Source: Deltaproteobacteria bacterium
GTDB lineage: Bacteria; Myxococcota_A; Polyangia; Polyangiales; Ga0077539
Assembly (NCBI GenBank): GCA_030694465.1
Contig: JAUXYJ010000023.1
Span: 1 to 64,000, forward strand
DNA: 64,000 bases
Direction: 5' to 3'
The translations under genes were made by a program, and so were the position numbers. Shown piece after piece: positions 52,736 through 61,203 of the stretch; the stretch's first letter is position 1; each line of letters opens with the position of its first letter. The notes below the pieces were generated by a model. That model saw only the letters and a list, made by a program, of their open reading frames with translations. It did not search any database and was not told the DNA's origin.

Positions 52736-52890
52736 CCTTCGCCGCTGAGCCCGCCCTCATGGCCAATCACCGAGAAGCCTCGCCCATTGGCACGTCAGAC
52801 GCGCCCCCGTCGGCGCGTTCGAGCGCTAGTATACTCTTCGGTTAACGCCCGCTTACCGAGCGCTCAGGCCCTCACCAAGCGAGCCCGTAT

Positions 52891-52925
52891 GGACAAACCA
52901 GCACGTTTTGTCCTGCAAATTCGCT
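52891..52925. promoter_or_regulatory. Inverted repeat and GCAAATTCGCT motif upstream of 52950
   Basis: GGACAAA (52891-52897) and TTTGTCC (52907-52913) form a perfect 7-bp dyad with a 9-bp spacer. GCAAATTCGCT follows at 52915-52925, 24 bp before the start codon. An AGTATACT palindrome lies further upstream at 52828-52835. Together they look like a regulated promoter region. Confidence 0.45.
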
Positions 52926-52949
52926 GACCCATTCAAAGAGGCCACTCCC

Positions 52950-53651
52950 ATGTCACTGATCGTCTTGGTGCTGCTCTCCCTCGTCGCGCCCGTGCTTGTG
53001 CTCTCGGGCATGCTCGAGAAACACAAGCTCGTCTGGCTCCCGCGTGCGCGGCACGTCAGCGAAGAGGCCTCGGTGGGCGAAGGCGCATTTCGCCAGGGAA
53101 ACGCCCAGCAGAGTCACTGGTCCATCATCGGAGGCGGCCTGCCCACGTCCATCGTCGTCGTGGCATTCTTTGCGTTCTTCATCGGCCAAATGCTGGTCCC
53201 CGCGATCCCTGCCGCGATCCTCGGGATACTCTTCAGCACCGACCACCACACGGGGACGTGGTGGATCCAGACCCTCGCGCTGTCGTCCATCACAGGGGTC
53301 TACTGCGCGGTTCTCACGTTTCGAGCGGGCCTCGCGCTCGTCCGTGGCCGACGCGAGCAAGCTCAGAAGCTCATCACCTCGAACACCCGCTGGACGCTCA
53401 CGCAGAACACGATCCTGTGCGCAGCGGCTGCCTACGCGCTCATGACTCGCCCCCGCGAGTACGAGTTTGCCTACGCCACGCTGGCCTACGCGAGCGCCGT
53501 CGTGCTGCACCTCTTCGCGATGCGACACGTGTTTTACAAGCACATCGAGCGCTACACCGCGGACGACGTCCACACCCACCTGCTTGGGCCGGGCAGCGAG
53601 CTCTTGCCCGAGTCGACGTTCGTCAGCGCGCCGCAGTTTCGCAAGGTCTGA
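52950..53651 (+). CDS. Integral membrane protein of unknown function
   Basis: 233 residues from ATG 52950, with AAAGAGG 8 nt upstream. About four membrane helices are seen (1-20, 65-90, 110-130, 165-205 region), separated by loops with conserved-looking His/Asp (STDHHTGTWW) and Arg clusters (RGRREQAQKL). No family was recognised. It converges with the DUF2071 gene. The upstream region carries an inverted repeat that may regulate it. Confidence 0.65.
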   Translation: MSLIVLVLLSLVAPVLVLSGMLEKHKLVWLPRARHVSEEASVGEGAFRQGNAQQSHWSIIGGGLPTSIVVVAFFAFFIGQMLVPAIPAAILGILFSTDHHTGTWWIQTLALSSITGVYCAVLTFRAGLALVRGRREQAQKLITSNTRWTLTQNTILCAAAAYALMTRPREYEFAYATLAYASAVVLHLFAMRHVFYKHIERYTADDVHTHLLGPGSELLPESTFVSAPQFRKV

Positions 53652-53659
53652 GCGGGCGC

Positions 53660-54418
53660 TCAGCGACGCGAGAGAGACTCAAGCGCCCACACATCGACGT
53701 CCACCGACGAGGCATAGTGGACGAGCGAGGGCATCGCGGTACCGCGGTCGATGCCAGCTACTTTGAGCAGCGTTTCGTCTAGCGAAATGAGCTCAGCGGT
53801 CTGCAGCGGGTAGGGCGTATGGTGCACTCTTCCGCGCGAGAGCGTGGTGCCATCCCACGCATAGAGATTGTATCGCTCGGCCAAAAAGAACTCGAGCGAC
53901 CGTGGCTTCGCAGGCTCAATAAAACCCGTCACGCGGTAGCGACCTCTGCAATGCGCAGGCGCCGGCTCGGGCCATTTGCGCTCGCTCGCAAAGCGGACCT
54001 CTTGGGTAAACATGTCCCGCTCAAGCTCCATCACCGCGTAGTGATAGGGGAGCTTAAACGTCCATCGCGCGATCTTGACCGCGAGCGCTTGGTAGGCCTC
54101 GAGCGAAAAAAACCAGACGCCTGGCTCGCCTCCCTCGTAGTGCACGTAGGTCCGCACATTGGTCTCGTGAAAGTCACTCAGACCCGGTACCGGCGGCACA
54201 AATCTCGGCCGCACGTTGGTCATCGTGAAGGGCACGAGCCCCACAAACGCGCGCCCGTCAAACGTGTCAAGAGTCAGCCCCGGCGGCAAGAGCTCCTGGA
54301 GCATTTGCGCTGGAACTTCCCAGTGCAAAAACAAAAGCTCCTCCCACCGCTGCTTCATCACGTGAAAGCCACTCGGGCGCCGCGTAGGCGCGACGCGATC
54401 GATCGTATCGTTGCTCAA
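53660..54418 (-). CDS. DUF2071 (YqjF-like) protein
   Basis: 252 residues from TTG 54418, supported by AAGAGG 6 nt upstream. The family pattern is clear: MKQRWEELLFLHWEVPAQM, LLPPGLTLDTFDGRAFVGLV, PFTMTNVRPRFVPPVPG and TNVRTYVHYEGGEPGVWFFS. The protein is cytoplasmic and beta-rich, related to acetoacetate-decarboxylase-like folds. The function is not established. A single-gene unit. Confidence 0.9.
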   Translation of the reverse strand: MSNDTIDRVAPTRRPSGFHVMKQRWEELLFLHWEVPAQMLQELLPPGLTLDTFDGRAFVGLVPFTMTNVRPRFVPPVPGLSDFHETNVRTYVHYEGGEPGVWFFSLEAYQALAVKIARWTFKLPYHYAVMELERDMFTQEVRFASERKWPEPAPAHCRGRYRVTGFIEPAKPRSLEFFLAERYNLYAWDGTTLSRGRVHHTPYPLQTAELISLDETLLKVAGIDRGTAMPSLVHYASSVDVDVWALESLSRR

Positions 54419-54536
54419 CTGTGCCTCTTAGAGCCCAGTCAATGAGCGTCACGCCCAGGATATTCGCTCGCCGAATGGCTCTGGCACGCGACAGACTCAT
54501 CCACCGTGCGAGGGCACACTACCGTGTTCTATGCCG

Positions 54537-56129
54537 TCAACGTGAAGGTTCGCTGAGCAATCCGTACGCCGCGTGACGCGCCAACGCCATGATCGTGTGC
54601 TGCGGATTGACCCCGATGTTGGTCGGAAACACTCCGCTGTCTACGACATACAATCCCTTGCAATCGTGCACAGAAAAGTCAGTCCCAACCACCCCGTCCT
54701 GCGCACGCTGTGCCATGCGCGTCGCGCCAAACAAGTGAGTCATCACCATGTTGTAAGCCCGCGTGTCCGTGGGGCCCTCGCGCCACTTGCTCGCCTCGTC
54801 AATCGAGTGCAAGACCGAGGGCATCCCGTGGGCTCCCGGATAGACCTCACGGGCGCCCGCGGCGAAGAGAATCTTCGTGGTGAGCTCGAGCCCTACGAGC
54901 GTGCGCTCCATGTCGCGCTTGGTGAGCGAAAACCGCACTGAATCTCCGCCAAAACGCTCGCTCACGCGCCCCTCGGCCTCGGACTTGATCACCACCGCGG
55001 ACACGGCCAAGCGCCCATAGTCCGCGAAGCGATCCATCAGGGGTGCGCCCAATCCCGGCAACCGCGCGATCGCGAGCTCGGGCGGCAGATGCAGCGACTC
55101 AAGCTTGATGCCGTGGGTCTTGAGCAGCTCAAGCGAGTTAAAGCCCTGCGTCGAACCAAAATCGAGCTGCACGTCTTGGTCAAACCGAGCGGCGACGCTC
55201 ACGCCAGGATGCGCCTGAAAATGCTCACCCAAATGCGCCGAACGCACACCCGAACGCCGAAGAATATTGGGCGACTGGACCGTGCTCGCCGCGACAATGA
55301 CTCCCTTGCGCGCGTGCACTCGGAGCACATGCGGCCCGCCGGGTCCCTTCATCGTCGCGAGGACCGCGACCGCGCGACGCCCGAGCATCTCGACGCGCTG
55401 CACCTCGGCGCTGTGATAAATGCGACCGCCTGCGCGCAGGGTCCGGGGCACGAAGGTGATGGCCATGGACTGCTTTTTTGCAGTGCGACAGCCGTTGCCA
55501 CACGCCGAGCTCGCGTCGCAGCCCGTGTCATAGCGATGGATCACGTGGGACTCGATGCCAAGACGCGCCGCGCCGAGCCCGAAGATGGCGCTGTTTTCGC
55601 CAAGCGCTTGATCTGAGACGGGGCGTACGCTGAGGGCGTCTTCGAGAAAGGTAAAGTGCGGATCCAGTGATTTTTCAAGCGAATCGACGCCGAGGCGCTC
55701 GGTCCACGCGGCGAGGATGTCCTCGGGTGTGCGCCACGCGATGGCCGAGTTAATCACGGTCGTTCCGCCCACGCAGCGGCCCTGCATGTACGGAATAATC
55801 GAGCGTCCGTGCGCGACGTTAGTCCCCATCCCGCGCCACAATTGCTTCAGCGCCGGAAAGAAATCTCGCTTGAATTCCCGGGTCCGCACCCACGGGCCCT
55901 CTTCGACGATCACCACGCTCTCGCCCGCCTCTGCGAGCGTGCAGGCCACCGTCGCGCCCGCCGCGCCGCTGCCGACAACCACCCAGTCGGCCACGTCGTC
56001 AAGCGTACGGCGCGCGAGCGTGCAATCGATGTCACTGCCCTCAGGGAGGGTGCCCAAGTCATCGCTGTACCCCTCACGATCACGCGTGACAATGTGAGGT
56101 GCTTCGTAGGCATTCCAGGGGAGAGTCAT
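54537..56129 (-). CDS. GMC-family FAD oxidoreductase
   Basis: 530 residues. The FAD-binding motif VVVGSGAAGATVACTLAEAG is at about residues 49-68, and CVGGTTVINSAIAWR is the second GMC signature. CGNGCRTAKKQS is a Cys motif typical of the long-chain alcohol oxidase branch. THLFGATRM (His) and GVNPQHTIMALARHAA (Asn) carry the active-site pair near the C-terminus. It probably oxidises an alcohol or sterol-like substrate. It overlaps the small membrane protein gene 56126-56602 by 4 nt, in an operon led by a GntR regulator. Confidence 0.9.
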   Translation of the reverse strand: MTLPWNAYEAPHIVTRDREGYSDDLGTLPEGSDIDCTLARRTLDDVADWVVVGSGAAGATVACTLAEAGESVVIVEEGPWVRTREFKRDFFPALKQLWRGMGTNVAHGRSIIPYMQGRCVGGTTVINSAIAWRTPEDILAAWTERLGVDSLEKSLDPHFTFLEDALSVRPVSDQALGENSAIFGLGAARLGIESHVIHRYDTGCDASSACGNGCRTAKKQSMAITFVPRTLRAGGRIYHSAEVQRVEMLGRRAVAVLATMKGPGGPHVLRVHARKGVIVAASTVQSPNILRRSGVRSAHLGEHFQAHPGVSVAARFDQDVQLDFGSTQGFNSLELLKTHGIKLESLHLPPELAIARLPGLGAPLMDRFADYGRLAVSAVVIKSEAEGRVSERFGGDSVRFSLTKRDMERTLVGLELTTKILFAAGAREVYPGAHGMPSVLHSIDEASKWREGPTDTRAYNMVMTHLFGATRMAQRAQDGVVGTDFSVHDCKGLYVVDSGVFPTNIGVNPQHTIMALARHAAYGLLSEPSR

Positions 56130-56602
56130 GCGGAGCGCTCCGTGGTCTGAGGGTCTGTATTGTTGCTGGTTTTTGCGCGGCGAAGTGCCTGCAATGCGAT
56201 CAGCGCTTGGGGCTCGGCGGGGCCCCGCGTGGGCGCGATCTTTGGGCGCACCATCGCGCCGTACAGAAAGCCCGCGGTGGCCTTGAGCATCGTGATCATC
56301 TGCCTCACCACGTAGACATCCGAGGCATACAAGCGCTCAAGCACCCGCAGCCGTTTCGCCTCAGGCAGCCATTGAAACGGCTTGAGCGAAGGCGCCAACG
56401 CAAAGCTCGCGAAGAACACAAACACCACCGCGATCCGCAGCGTCGCGACAGGGAGCCAGCCCCACGCGTCCGCGAGCTCGTCGATAAATCCGGCGACGTC
56501 GCCGCCCGCGATCCCTTCGGGCAAGCGCTCGCTCGCTCCCGAGGGATACATCGTGTCGTAAATCGCGTGAATGATCCGCTTCTCCCAGCGCGAAAATCTC
56601 AT
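56126..56602 (-). CDS. Small membrane-associated partner of the GMC oxidoreductase
   Basis: 158 residues, overlapping its neighbours by 4 nt on both sides. The N-terminus (FSRWEKRIIHAIYDTMYPSG) resembles gluconate 2-dehydrogenase subunit 3-like proteins and the N-terminal extension of long-chain alcohol oxidases. A hydrophobic segment (about 52-72) is followed by RLRVLERLYASDVYVVRQM and a helical tail. It probably anchors or completes the FAD enzyme. The core CGGCGACGTCGCCG of the dispersed palindrome lies inside the gene at 56491-56504. Confidence 0.7.
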   Translation of the reverse strand: MRFSRWEKRIIHAIYDTMYPSGASERLPEGIAGGDVAGFIDELADAWGWLPVATLRIAVVFVFFASFALAPSLKPFQWLPEAKRLRVLERLYASDVYVVRQMITMLKATAGFLYGAMVRPKIAPTRGPAEPQALIALQALRRAKTSNNTDPQTTERSA

Positions 56603-57432
56603 GACTTCACCTTCGTCCGCTTGCTCGATGCGAGCTGTTTTGTCTGCATTTTTGCAGTCGGTTCGATCACTGTCCCGCCCATCACTTCGCGCTCAATGGC
56701 ACGCTGTGACGTGCGATCGAGCCCCTCGAGCGTGGCGCGCAACGCCTCGCGGGCAGCCTGCACATCGCGCGACGCGATGAGCGCAATCAACGGCGCATAC
56801 ATCCGCTGCTGGGCCCGCGGCTTGGGATACATCGCCCGCGTCAACATGGGGTCTTCGTCCGGAAATCTTGCCACCGTGTTGAGCAACAGCTCCAACGCCA
56901 GGTTGCGCCCCGCGCGCACGACCGCACGCGCGAACTCGACATCCCCGCGCGCAAACGCCACCACGTCCCGCACCCGCCCCCGCTGAAGCGCTGCGAGCGA
57001 CTCAAGGAGCACAAGGTCCTCTTGGGTGTGCCGCGCCGCCGCCAACGCCACCGCCTCGGTCGCGACCGCCCTCCGCAGCTCAAGAACATCCCGCACATGC
57101 GCGATGTACGCGCGGCTGTCTCGTGTCCGCATCACCGCCAGCAGCTCCGGCAGCGACTCGATCCCTCCGTGCTGCCGAAAGTCTCGCACCACCGTCCCGA
57201 TCCCGTGCTGCGTCGCAACCAAGCCCAAAGCCTCGAGCCTCGCCAACGCAGCCCGCAAGGTCAGCCGATTAACCGCGAGCTGCTGCGCCAGCTCCCGCTC
57301 GGACAAGAGCTTAGCCCCCGCAGCCCACGCCCCACTCAAGATCCGCGCGCGCATTTGCTCGGTGATCGCGTCCACGGCGGTGCCACGGCCCACGGGCTCA
57401 AGCTGCGGATGGGTCTCTTCGTGCAGTGCCAA
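56599..57432 (-). CDS. GntR/FadR-family transcriptional regulator
   Basis: 277 residues from TTG 57432. This start is chosen because GGAGGACC lies at 57434-57441, immediately upstream, and because the alternative ATG 57471 would put a perfect operator inside the coding region. The winged helix-turn-helix is at about 18-80 (AITEQMRARILSGAWAAGAKLLSERELAQQLAVNRLTLR split by the turn). The C-terminal all-helical FCD-type ligand domain spans about 95-240. It heads the operon with the GMC oxidoreductase and is very probably an autorepressor responding to the pathway substrate or product. Confidence 0.9.
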   Translation of the reverse strand: MALHEETHPQLEPVGRGTAVDAITEQMRARILSGAWAAGAKLLSERELAQQLAVNRLTLRAALARLEALGLVATQHGIGTVVRDFRQHGGIESLPELLAVMRTRDSRAYIAHVRDVLELRRAVATEAVALAAARHTQEDLVLLESLAALQRGRVRDVVAFARGDVEFARAVVRAGRNLALELLLNTVARFPDEDPMLTRAMYPKPRAQQRMYAPLIALIASRDVQAAREALRATLEGLDRTSQRAIEREVMGGTVIEPTAKMQTKQLASSKRTKVKS

Positions 57433-57433
57433 C

Positions 57434-57441
57434 GGTCCTCC
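57434..57441 (-). promoter_or_regulatory. Ribosome-binding site of the gntR gene
   Basis: On the minus strand GGAGGACC ends one base before the TTG start at 57432. It supports TTG rather than ATG 57471 as the initiation codon. Confidence 0.7.
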
Positions 57442-57449
57442 AGTGTTTG

Positions 57450-57464
57450 AGTGGTTCAACCACT
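57450..57464. promoter_or_regulatory. FadR-type operator for the GntR regulator
   Basis: AGTGGTTCAACCACT is a perfect 7-1-7 palindrome containing TGGTTCAACCA, which fits the TNGTNNNACNA pattern bound by FadR-subfamily GntR proteins. It lies 18 bp upstream of the TTG start, well placed for autorepression. Confidence 0.7.
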
Positions 57465-57550
57465 TAGACACCCGACTACTACGCTACACGGCGCCCGCTG
57501 TGCAAGCCCTTCCCCCTCGCGATCGCCCCCCCTAACCCCACCTGGATGTC

Positions 57551-57600
57551 CCCTCAGACCCACTCAGCTCCACTCAGGCCCACTCAGGCCCACCCAGGCC
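57551..57600. repeat. Five tandem 10-bp repeats
   Basis: Five successive degenerate units of CACTCAGGCC (ccctcagacc, cactcagctc, cactcaggcc, cactcaggcc, cacccaggcc). The period is close to one DNA helical turn. They sit between the stop of 57617-58027 and the gntR promoter, so they could be protein-binding sites or a slippage tract. Confidence 0.85.
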
Positions 57601-57616
57601 CCCCACCGCGTGACCA

Positions 57617-58027
57617 CTACGCATGCGCAGGATGAAGCGAAGCCGGGTCAATCCCCACGGACAACAGCGCCTGCTCAATCTCGGCGCGCTGCTCTAAGAG
57701 CGCCTCACGCTCGGCGTCTACCCCCAGCACATCCCCCAGCTCTGTCGCCAAGGCCAAGGCGTCCTCTGCGAGCTTCTTGAGCTTCTTGAGCTTGGTCGAG
57801 GTCGCCGCGTCAATCACGGGCAACGACGCATAGCCCGCGTTGGCCGCCGTGATGTCCGACGTGATCTGATGAAGCGCGTCGCGGGCGCGCTCAATCCCCC
57901 CAAAGGCCTCAAGTCGTTGCGTTAACCCCAGCATCTCTCGCTCGGCTTTCTCGCGGATGGCTGTCCGCACAAAATCATTGTTGCTCGACGTGGTGGTTGC
58001 GCTCTTCTCTGCGGTGTTCTTGCTCAT
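57617..58027 (-). CDS. Helical protein of unknown function
   Basis: 136 residues with heptad-like helical character (DFVRTAIREKAEREMLGLTQ; TKLKKLKKLAEDALALATELG; EREALLEQRAEIEQALL). There is no signal peptide, membrane segment or known domain. The N-terminus is Ser/Thr/Asn-rich and probably disordered. It diverges from the alpha/beta hydrolase gene across a region with a perfect inverted repeat (58069-58088). Confidence 0.65.
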   Translation of the reverse strand: MSKNTAEKSATTTSSNNDFVRTAIREKAEREMLGLTQRLEAFGGIERARDALHQITSDITAANAGYASLPVIDAATSTKLKKLKKLAEDALALATELGDVLGVDAEREALLEQRAEIEQALLSVGIDPASLHPAHA

Positions 58028-58068
58028 GGTAGAGAGAGCTTTACACGCGTCCCGAGCACGGCGCCAAC

Positions 58069-58088
58069 GACATAGGACAGACTATGTC
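58069..58088. promoter_or_regulatory. Perfect 7-6-7 inverted repeat in a divergent promoter
   Basis: GACATAG-N6-CTATGTC lies 41 bp upstream of 57617-58027 and 46 bp upstream of the hydrolase start. Its size and position fit a dimeric repressor site controlling both genes. The regulator is unknown. Confidence 0.6.
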
Positions 58089-58134
58089 ACAGCATTTCTG
58101 CCAGTAAATTCCCTATTGATTGAGGCACTCCCAC

Positions 58135-58899
58135 ATGACGTCACCGCTCGCCTTTGACGACGCCGGCCAGGGTCCCGTGACCCTGTTGCTGCATCCGTTT
58201 CCGTTTGATCGTCGGGTGTGGCGCGCTGTCAAACCTGAGCTCGCGCTCCACCGGCGAGTCCTCAGCGTGGACCTCTTGGGCTTCGGGCACAGCACCAGCA
58301 AGACCCCGCCGCGCACCATGGACGCGCACGCCGACGCGCTCGTTGCGCTGCTCGATTCGCTGCAAATCGACCGCGTCGCCGTCGCAGGGCTCTCGATGGG
58401 AGGCTACGTCGCCCTCGCCCTCAGCGCGCGCTACCCGGCGCGCGTCTCACACCTCTGCCTCATCGACTCGCGTGCCAGCGCCGACACCGAAGAGGCCAAA
58501 CAGGGACGCAAGCAATCGATGGCCTTGGTCGCCTCGCAGGGCGTCACAGCGCTCTATGACGGCATGGAGTCGCGGCTCTTCTCTCGCGATCCTATGCCGC
58601 AATTTACGGACTTTGCGCGCGCAGTCGCGTCAGGCCAGAGCCCCAACGCGGTGCTCGCTGCCCTCGTCGCGATGCGCGATCGCAGCGACTACCACGACCA
58701 CTTTGTCTCGCTCTCGATCCCGACGCTCTGTGTCGCTGGATCGCTCGACACGCTGACGCCACCCGACGAGCTCGCGGCCCTCGCGGACGCGCACGCACAC
58801 GGACAATTTGTGCTCTTAGACGGCGCTGCGCACCTGCCCTGCATCGAGCGTCCCGAGGCGCTCGTGCGCGCACTCAACGCATTTCTTCCTTCGCGCTAG
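58135..58899 (+). CDS. Alpha/beta-fold hydrolase
   Basis: 254 residues from ATG 58135 (GAGG about 9 nt upstream; TTG 58120 is a weaker alternative). It is a classical alpha/beta hydrolase. LLLHPFPFDRRVW forms the oxyanion-hole region and GLSMGGYVALALSARYP the nucleophile elbow (Ser about 86). CLIDSRASADTEEAKQGR is a cap region, and DGAAHLPCIERPEALVRAL carries the catalytic His. It is similar to 3-oxoadipate enol-lactonase or esterase types; the substrate is unknown. Confidence 0.88.
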   Translation: MTSPLAFDDAGQGPVTLLLHPFPFDRRVWRAVKPELALHRRVLSVDLLGFGHSTSKTPPRTMDAHADALVALLDSLQIDRVAVAGLSMGGYVALALSARYPARVSHLCLIDSRASADTEEAKQGRKQSMALVASQGVTALYDGMESRLFSRDPMPQFTDFARAVASGQSPNAVLAALVAMRDRSDYHDHFVSLSIPTLCVAGSLDTLTPPDELAALADAHAHGQFVLLDGAAHLPCIERPEALVRALNAFLPSR

Positions 58900-58940
58900 G
58901 CCATCACGACGTGGGCTGCGATAGGCTCTGCCCACTCAGC

Positions 58941-59249
58941 ATGACAGCCAGCATCTCGATTGAGCTCTCGCTCGAATACCCGAAACTCCAAGAGCTCGTG
59001 CAGCGATGGACCGAGCTCTCGACCGACGTCCACGTCACTGATTTTAGCGTGCACGCCCGACAGCTTCACGTGTCGCTCGATTCGCACCGCGGCGCGCTGT
59101 TTCTCGAGAACGCGACCCTCCAAGCGCAGGGCCCCACCGACGCGGCACAAGACGCCCGGATCGAGTGCAACCAGCTCGCGATCAAACAGTGCACCATCGC
59201 GCTAGGCGAGATCGCAGAGACGCTCCGCCCCGCAGAACTGCGCGCCTAA
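58941..59249 (+). CDS. Small beta-rich protein of unknown function
   Basis: 102 residues from ATG 58941; the frame extends a further 30 bp upstream without support. It has alternating helix (YPKLQELVQRWTEL) and strands (VHVTDFSVHARQLHVSLDSHRGALFLENATL). No signal peptide or known domain was seen. It lies 41 bp after the hydrolase gene on the same strand, so co-transcription is possible. It converges with 59265-59678. Confidence 0.5.
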   Translation: MTASISIELSLEYPKLQELVQRWTELSTDVHVTDFSVHARQLHVSLDSHRGALFLENATLQAQGPTDAAQDARIECNQLAIKQCTIALGEIAETLRPAELRA

Positions 59250-59264
59250 CGCCCCTCAAATCAC

Positions 59265-59678
59265 TCACTCTTCGGCGAAACGGACCCCGCCAAACTCGCC
59301 CTTGAGATCATCGTCGAGCTTGTCCGCGACGCGCGCCATCAGGCCCACGCAAGCCAGCAGCTCTTGGGGGTCAAGGTGATCGCCGAGCAGGTTGTGTGCG
59401 AGCCACACGCCACGGTCATGTGTGTACGCCTTGCCAAAAAACAGCGCCTTGTTGAGCTCGTCGAGCTTGCCCAAGAGCCCCGGGGTGCGCTCGACATCTT
59501 TGAGCACTGGGCACACAAGCTCGACCACGACGTGGTCGCCAAGCCACGCCTCGACCTTGATAAATACCGCAGCAGAACCCTGGCGAACGTAGATCCTCTC
59601 GCCCTTGAGCCCATAGCTGATGTTGGACTCAGTCAGAATGTCGATGATTTTCTGATGGACTGTCTCAATCGTGGTCAT
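59265..59678 (-). CDS. YbjN/Tir-chaperone-like fold protein
   Basis: 137 residues. The pattern of an N-terminal helix (TVHQKIIDILTESNI), then antiparallel strands (YVRQGSAAVFIKVEAWLGDHVVVELVCPV), then LLGKLDELNKALFFGKAYTH and a final helix (ELLACVGLMARVADKLDDDL) is typical of YbjN or type III chaperone-like folds. No secretion genes are nearby, so a general YbjN-like role is more likely. Single-gene unit. Confidence 0.65.
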   Translation of the reverse strand: MTTIETVHQKIIDILTESNISYGLKGERIYVRQGSAAVFIKVEAWLGDHVVVELVCPVLKDVERTPGLLGKLDELNKALFFGKAYTHDRGVWLAHNLLGDHLDPQELLACVGLMARVADKLDDDLKGEFGGVRFAEE

Positions 59679-59832
59679 CGCTCAGCTCGCTCCGTCGCTG
59701 TCTTAGGTGTTGAGATGCGATTCATCGGAGCAAACCCTGCACGAAATCAACTCGCACACGGGCCGCTCGACAGCATCTGAGCCACCGTACCACGGCGCCC
59801 GCCGTAGGCTCCGTAGTCTTTGACAACGCCCC

Positions 59833-60993
59833 TCAGCGACATCCCACCAAGCCACTGACGGGCGCTTCGTACGCGCGCGTACACGCTTGGCCGTAGAGCG
59901 TGATTTCACCGTAGCCTTGGTCGCTCCAGTCCCAGCCGTTGATGTGCGCGCGGTCACGCGGCACCACCAACCCGCCGACATCGATACGGATCCCGTCCGG
60001 GTCCGAAGGGCGAGAAGGCGTCACAAACGCACAGCGCGTGAGCGTCGTCGAGATGTCCCGAAACGTCGCGAACAACTGGTCGCTGCGCCGCACGGAGTAA
60101 TACCGATACTCGCCAACCGGGTTGGCACGCTGGCCCGCGACAGCCATCGCGTTGAGCGTCGCGATCATTGGGCCTTCGCTGGGATTATCCAGGCCAATCA
60201 CGTACGTGTACAACCCCTGCGAGGCGAAGCGCTGAACAGTCTCGACGACGTTGACGCGGTCAAGACAGAACCAACGCGCGAGCGCCGGGTTGTCCGCGCA
60301 GATGTCTCGCCCAGTGGGGTCTTCGACCGCACAGACACACTGGTTGGTCGGGACCGTGGGATTGCAGTTGGGTCCACCATCGGTCGCGAGGATGAGGTAG
60401 CGCGCTTTGGAGCGATCGGGGTCGGTCTCGGCCAAGCGCAACAAGGGCTCGCCGGCGGTGAGCAGCGCTGAATTGGTGGGCGTTCCGCCACGCGGACGTG
60501 TGGTGTCGAAGATGCGCAACAGCGCGCTCGCGTTGTTCAGTCGCGGCGTGATGATGTTGTACGAGAGGTTGTTCGGGTTGACCGTGCAGTACTCTTCTTG
60601 CGTAGGGGATTCGGTCACCGGGACGCGCGGAAAAAACAGCGCACCCATGCTCAACCGCGACTCGACCTCGCCCACGAGGGAAGCGCGCAGCGCGTCACGC
60701 AACATGCTCCAGCGCGAACCCGAGCGCCCTGCGTCGGCGAGCGTCGCCTCGAGCGGCGCGTCCATCGAGCCCGACCGATCGACCACAAACGTGACCTCCG
60801 CGGTCCGCTGGATCAGCGGAAACCTCCCCGGAACACACGCCTCGTAGCGCACAAACGGCACATCCCGAAGCTCAGCGACATCCATCGAGGCGTCGTGATC
60901 AATTTCAGGCACCTCAAGCCCTGTCTTTGCGCCGCAGCCCAAGAGCTGAACGGCCATGCAAAAACCTAGGGATGCGCGCTTGCGATAGCTCAT
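59833..60993 (-). CDS. von Willebrand factor A domain lipoprotein
   Basis: 386 residues from ATG 60993. The lipobox is VQLLGC at about residue 20, followed by GAKTGLEVPEI. A VWA domain (about 70-310) carries the MIDAS motif DRSGSMD and TDGGPNC, so it should bind a divalent metal and a protein or glycan ligand. Extra cysteines (CVCAVEDP; CLDRVN) are probably disulfide-bonded. The C-terminal module NGWDWSDQGYGEITLYGQAC is shared with the paralogue at 61204-62436. Confidence 0.87.
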   Translation of the reverse strand: MSYRKRASLGFCMAVQLLGCGAKTGLEVPEIDHDASMDVAELRDVPFVRYEACVPGRFPLIQRTAEVTFVVDRSGSMDAPLEATLADAGRSGSRWSMLRDALRASLVGEVESRLSMGALFFPRVPVTESPTQEEYCTVNPNNLSYNIITPRLNNASALLRIFDTTRPRGGTPTNSALLTAGEPLLRLAETDPDRSKARYLILATDGGPNCNPTVPTNQCVCAVEDPTGRDICADNPALARWFCLDRVNVVETVQRFASQGLYTYVIGLDNPSEGPMIATLNAMAVAGQRANPVGEYRYYSVRRSDQLFATFRDISTTLTRCAFVTPSRPSDPDGIRIDVGGLVVPRDRAHINGWDWSDQGYGEITLYGQACTRAYEAPVSGLVGCR

Positions 60994-61203
60994 ACGATTA
61001 TCTCGCTGCGAAGAGCGCGGGGTCACGCGCTTGTCTTGTTTCAATGCCCGCCGTGGGTCAACATGGAGGGACGCGACGAGCACTACAGCAAGGGCGATGC
61101 CGTACGCAAAATCATTGAAACTATTGAGTTATTTGATGTTCGTCTCTGAACTCGACGGCGAGGCGTCAAGCTGCTAACGGTCGGGCAGCGCGCCTTCGAT
61201 GGG

